The notes under the pieces: generated by a model
The model's input: the letters and a program-made list of their open reading frames with translations, nothing else
Told to the model about the DNA's origin: nothing
The model's database searches: none
Part shown: positions 5,941-6,944 of the stretch, piece after piece
Position numbering within the stretch: position 1 is the first letter of the stretch
How the letters are laid out: each line of letters opens with the position of its first letter
Assembly: GCA_002417825.1 (NCBI GenBank)
Contig: DICX01000018.1
Location: forward strand, 8,228-15,171
Origin: Lactobacillus sp. UBA5815
GTDB taxonomy: Bacteria; Bacillota; Bacilli; Lactobacillales; Lactobacillaceae
DNA length: 6,944 nt
Direction of reading: 5' to 3'
Program-made: the position numbers and the translations under genes

Positions 5941-6489
5941 TTATTCTTCACTCATTAATTGCGCACGGATTTTTTTCAATTTGGTTCGTACCGAACCATC
6001 GATGATGCGATCCTCAACTTGCAGAATCACACCACCTAAAATTGTCGTGTCAACTTGATTTTTCAAATATAACTGTGTCAAACCATACTTTTGTGCATAG
6101 GCCTTACCCAATCTTTCAAGTTGATCAGAACTTAACGGCACCGAGGAAATCACGATGCCATAGGCAATTTTTTTAAATTTATCATACCGTGTGTCAAAAT
6201 TTTCTAAGATAGCAGCCAATGATGAAATTCGGTCATATTCTAAAAGCAATTTTAAAAACGACGACATTTCAGTTGAAAAAGGTTCACTGAAAGCATCTAA
6301 AAATTTCTTTTTTTCAACCTGATTCAAGATTGGATCGCTTAAGACACGGATCACATTCGGATTTTCTTTAACAGCAGTTAAAAGTGCTGTATTTTCTTCA
6401 TGAAGAGTCTCTAAGCAGTTGCTATCTTGAGCATAAGCAAATAATGCCGCACCATATCTATTGGCGATCTCTTCTTTGCTCAAAGCCAT
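5941..6489 (-). CDS. atpH: F-type ATP synthase delta subunit (OSCP homologue)
   Basis: Delta sits on top of F1 and ties the alpha3-beta3 head to the b-subunit stalk, holding it against rotation. The 182 residues are the usual length. The N-terminal helical bundle (about 1-105) begins SKEEIANRYGAALFAYA and includes FLKLLLEYDRI (78-88). The C-terminal domain carries the family signature LGGVILQVEDRIIDGSVR (151-168) followed by a basic helix. Start ATG at 6489 overlaps the atpF stop by one base (TAATG), and AAGGGG (6506-6501) inside the end of atpF is the likely binding site, 11 bases away, so translational coupling to atpF is expected. Sequence conservation is naturally low in this subunit, but the C-terminal signature and the gene order make the call secure. 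Confidence 0.97.
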   Translation of the reverse strand: MALSKEEIANRYGAALFAYAQDSNCLETLHEENTALLTAVKENPNVIRVLSDPILNQVEKKKFLDAFSEPFSTEMSSFLKLLLEYDRISSLAAILENFDTRYDKFKKIAYGIVISSVPLSSDQLERLGKAYAQKYGLTQLYLKNQVDTTILGGVILQVEDRIIDGSVRTKLKKIRAQLMSEE

Positions 6490-6944
6490 TACTCATTCAG
6501 CCCCTTAATAAATTGGTCGACCAAATCTTTTTGATCATCTGCAGACAAATTCTTAGAAATGACTTTCCCTGCAATCGCAACTGAAATATCAGCCACTTGC
6601 GCTTGAGCTGCCTTCAATGCATCTTGTTTCGCCTTGACTGCATCTGCCTCTGCCTTCTTCTTGATTGAAGCAGCGGCATCATCTGCATCATGCAGGATCG
6701 ACTGTTTCGTCGGTTCTGCAGTGGTTTTCGCTTGAGAAATCAATTGAACGGCCTCTTGCTTTGAGTTCTTCAAAGCAGCTTCTCGTTCATTAGCCAGTAG
6801 TTCCGCTTTTTTGCGGTCATCAGCTGCTTTATCTAAATCATCTGCTACTTTTTGGCGACGCTTTTCCATCATTTTGGTCACTGGACCCCAAGCATAATGC
6901 TTGACGATCAACAGTAAACCAGCAAACAAAACGAGGTAATAAAG
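6489..6944 (-). CDS. atpF: F-type ATP synthase subunit b, N-terminus cut by window edge
   Basis: Subunit b anchors the peripheral stalk in the membrane and reaches up to delta. The frame is open to the window edge, giving 151 residues up to the stop TAA (6491-6489). The real start is upstream, and perhaps 15-25 residues are missing. The visible part begins LYYLVLFAGLLLIVKHYAWGP, the end of the single transmembrane helix, then runs into a long charged, alanine-rich coiled coil (about residues 22-130, with MMEKRRQKVADDLDKAADDR). It ends with the conserved block VADISVAIAGKVISKNL and SADDQKDLVDQFIKGLNE, which binds delta. A TTG at 6929 could be mistaken for a start, but it is an internal Leu codon within the membrane helix. 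The stop overlaps the atpH start by one base. Confidence 0.96.
   Translation of the reverse strand, partial: LYYLVLFAGLLLIVKHYAWGPVTKMMEKRRQKVADDLDKAADDRKKAELLANEREAALKNSKQEAVQLISQAKTTAEPTKQSILHDADDAAASIKKKAEADAVKAKQDALKAAQAQVADISVAIAGKVISKNLSADDQKDLVDQFIKGLNE

Noticed and set aside
6927..6929. TTG at 6929 as start of atpF
   Set aside because: The frame is open beyond it to the window edge, and the upstream residues LYYLV complete the expected membrane helix, so this is an internal leucine in a truncated gene.
1..6944. A novel defence, mobile or otherwise undescribed system
   Set aside because: All genes are recognisable core or conserved genes in expected order. No repeats, integrase, transposase, toxin-antitoxin or foreign-looking segment is visible.

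Overview
The window looks like chromosomal DNA from a low-to-moderate-GC Gram-positive bacterium, most likely a member of the Lactobacillaceae (order Lactobacillales). The reasons are the close family resemblance of the F-type ATP synthase subunits to lactobacillar ones, strong AGGAGG-type ribosome binding sites, several TTG start codons, and the neighbourhood (ATP synthase genes, then a DUF1146/YwzB membrane protein, then an Mbl/MreB actin homologue and a small EpuA-like membrane protein). The genus cannot be fixed from this sequence alone. Every gene is on the minus strand, so transcription runs from high to low coordinates, and no plus-strand gene is supported.

In transcription order the window opens inside atpF (6944-6489, 5' end off the edge). 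It continues with atpH (6489-5941), atpA (5926-4415), atpG (4403-3444), atpD (3423-1981) and atpC (1969-1529). This is the canonical F1 order delta-alpha-gamma-beta-epsilon behind the stalk subunit b, with gaps of 20 bases or fewer or a 1-base overlap, so it is one polycistronic operon. atpB and atpE should lie just upstream, outside the window. An intrinsic terminator (1481-1515) closes the operon. Together these genes make the peripheral stalk (b, delta), the catalytic head (alpha, beta) and the central rotor stalk (gamma, epsilon). In a fermentative organism the enzyme mainly hydrolyses ATP to pump protons out.

Below the terminator are a two-helix DUF1146 protein (1462-1232), an 85-base spacer with a convincing extended -10 promoter overlapped by a perfect 15-base palindrome, mbl (1146-157, TTG start), and the beginning of an EpuA-like single-pass membrane protein (140 to the window edge). 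The mbl promoter separates the cell-shape genes from the energy operon.

There is no gene-free stretch over 300 bases; the longest gap is the 85-base spacer before mbl. I see no mobile element, CRISPR array, tRNA, rRNA or riboswitch. This is core housekeeping DNA, and I found no previously undescribed system. The points worth a second look are in start-codon use, the regulatory spacers and the ATP-sensing motif of the epsilon subunit.
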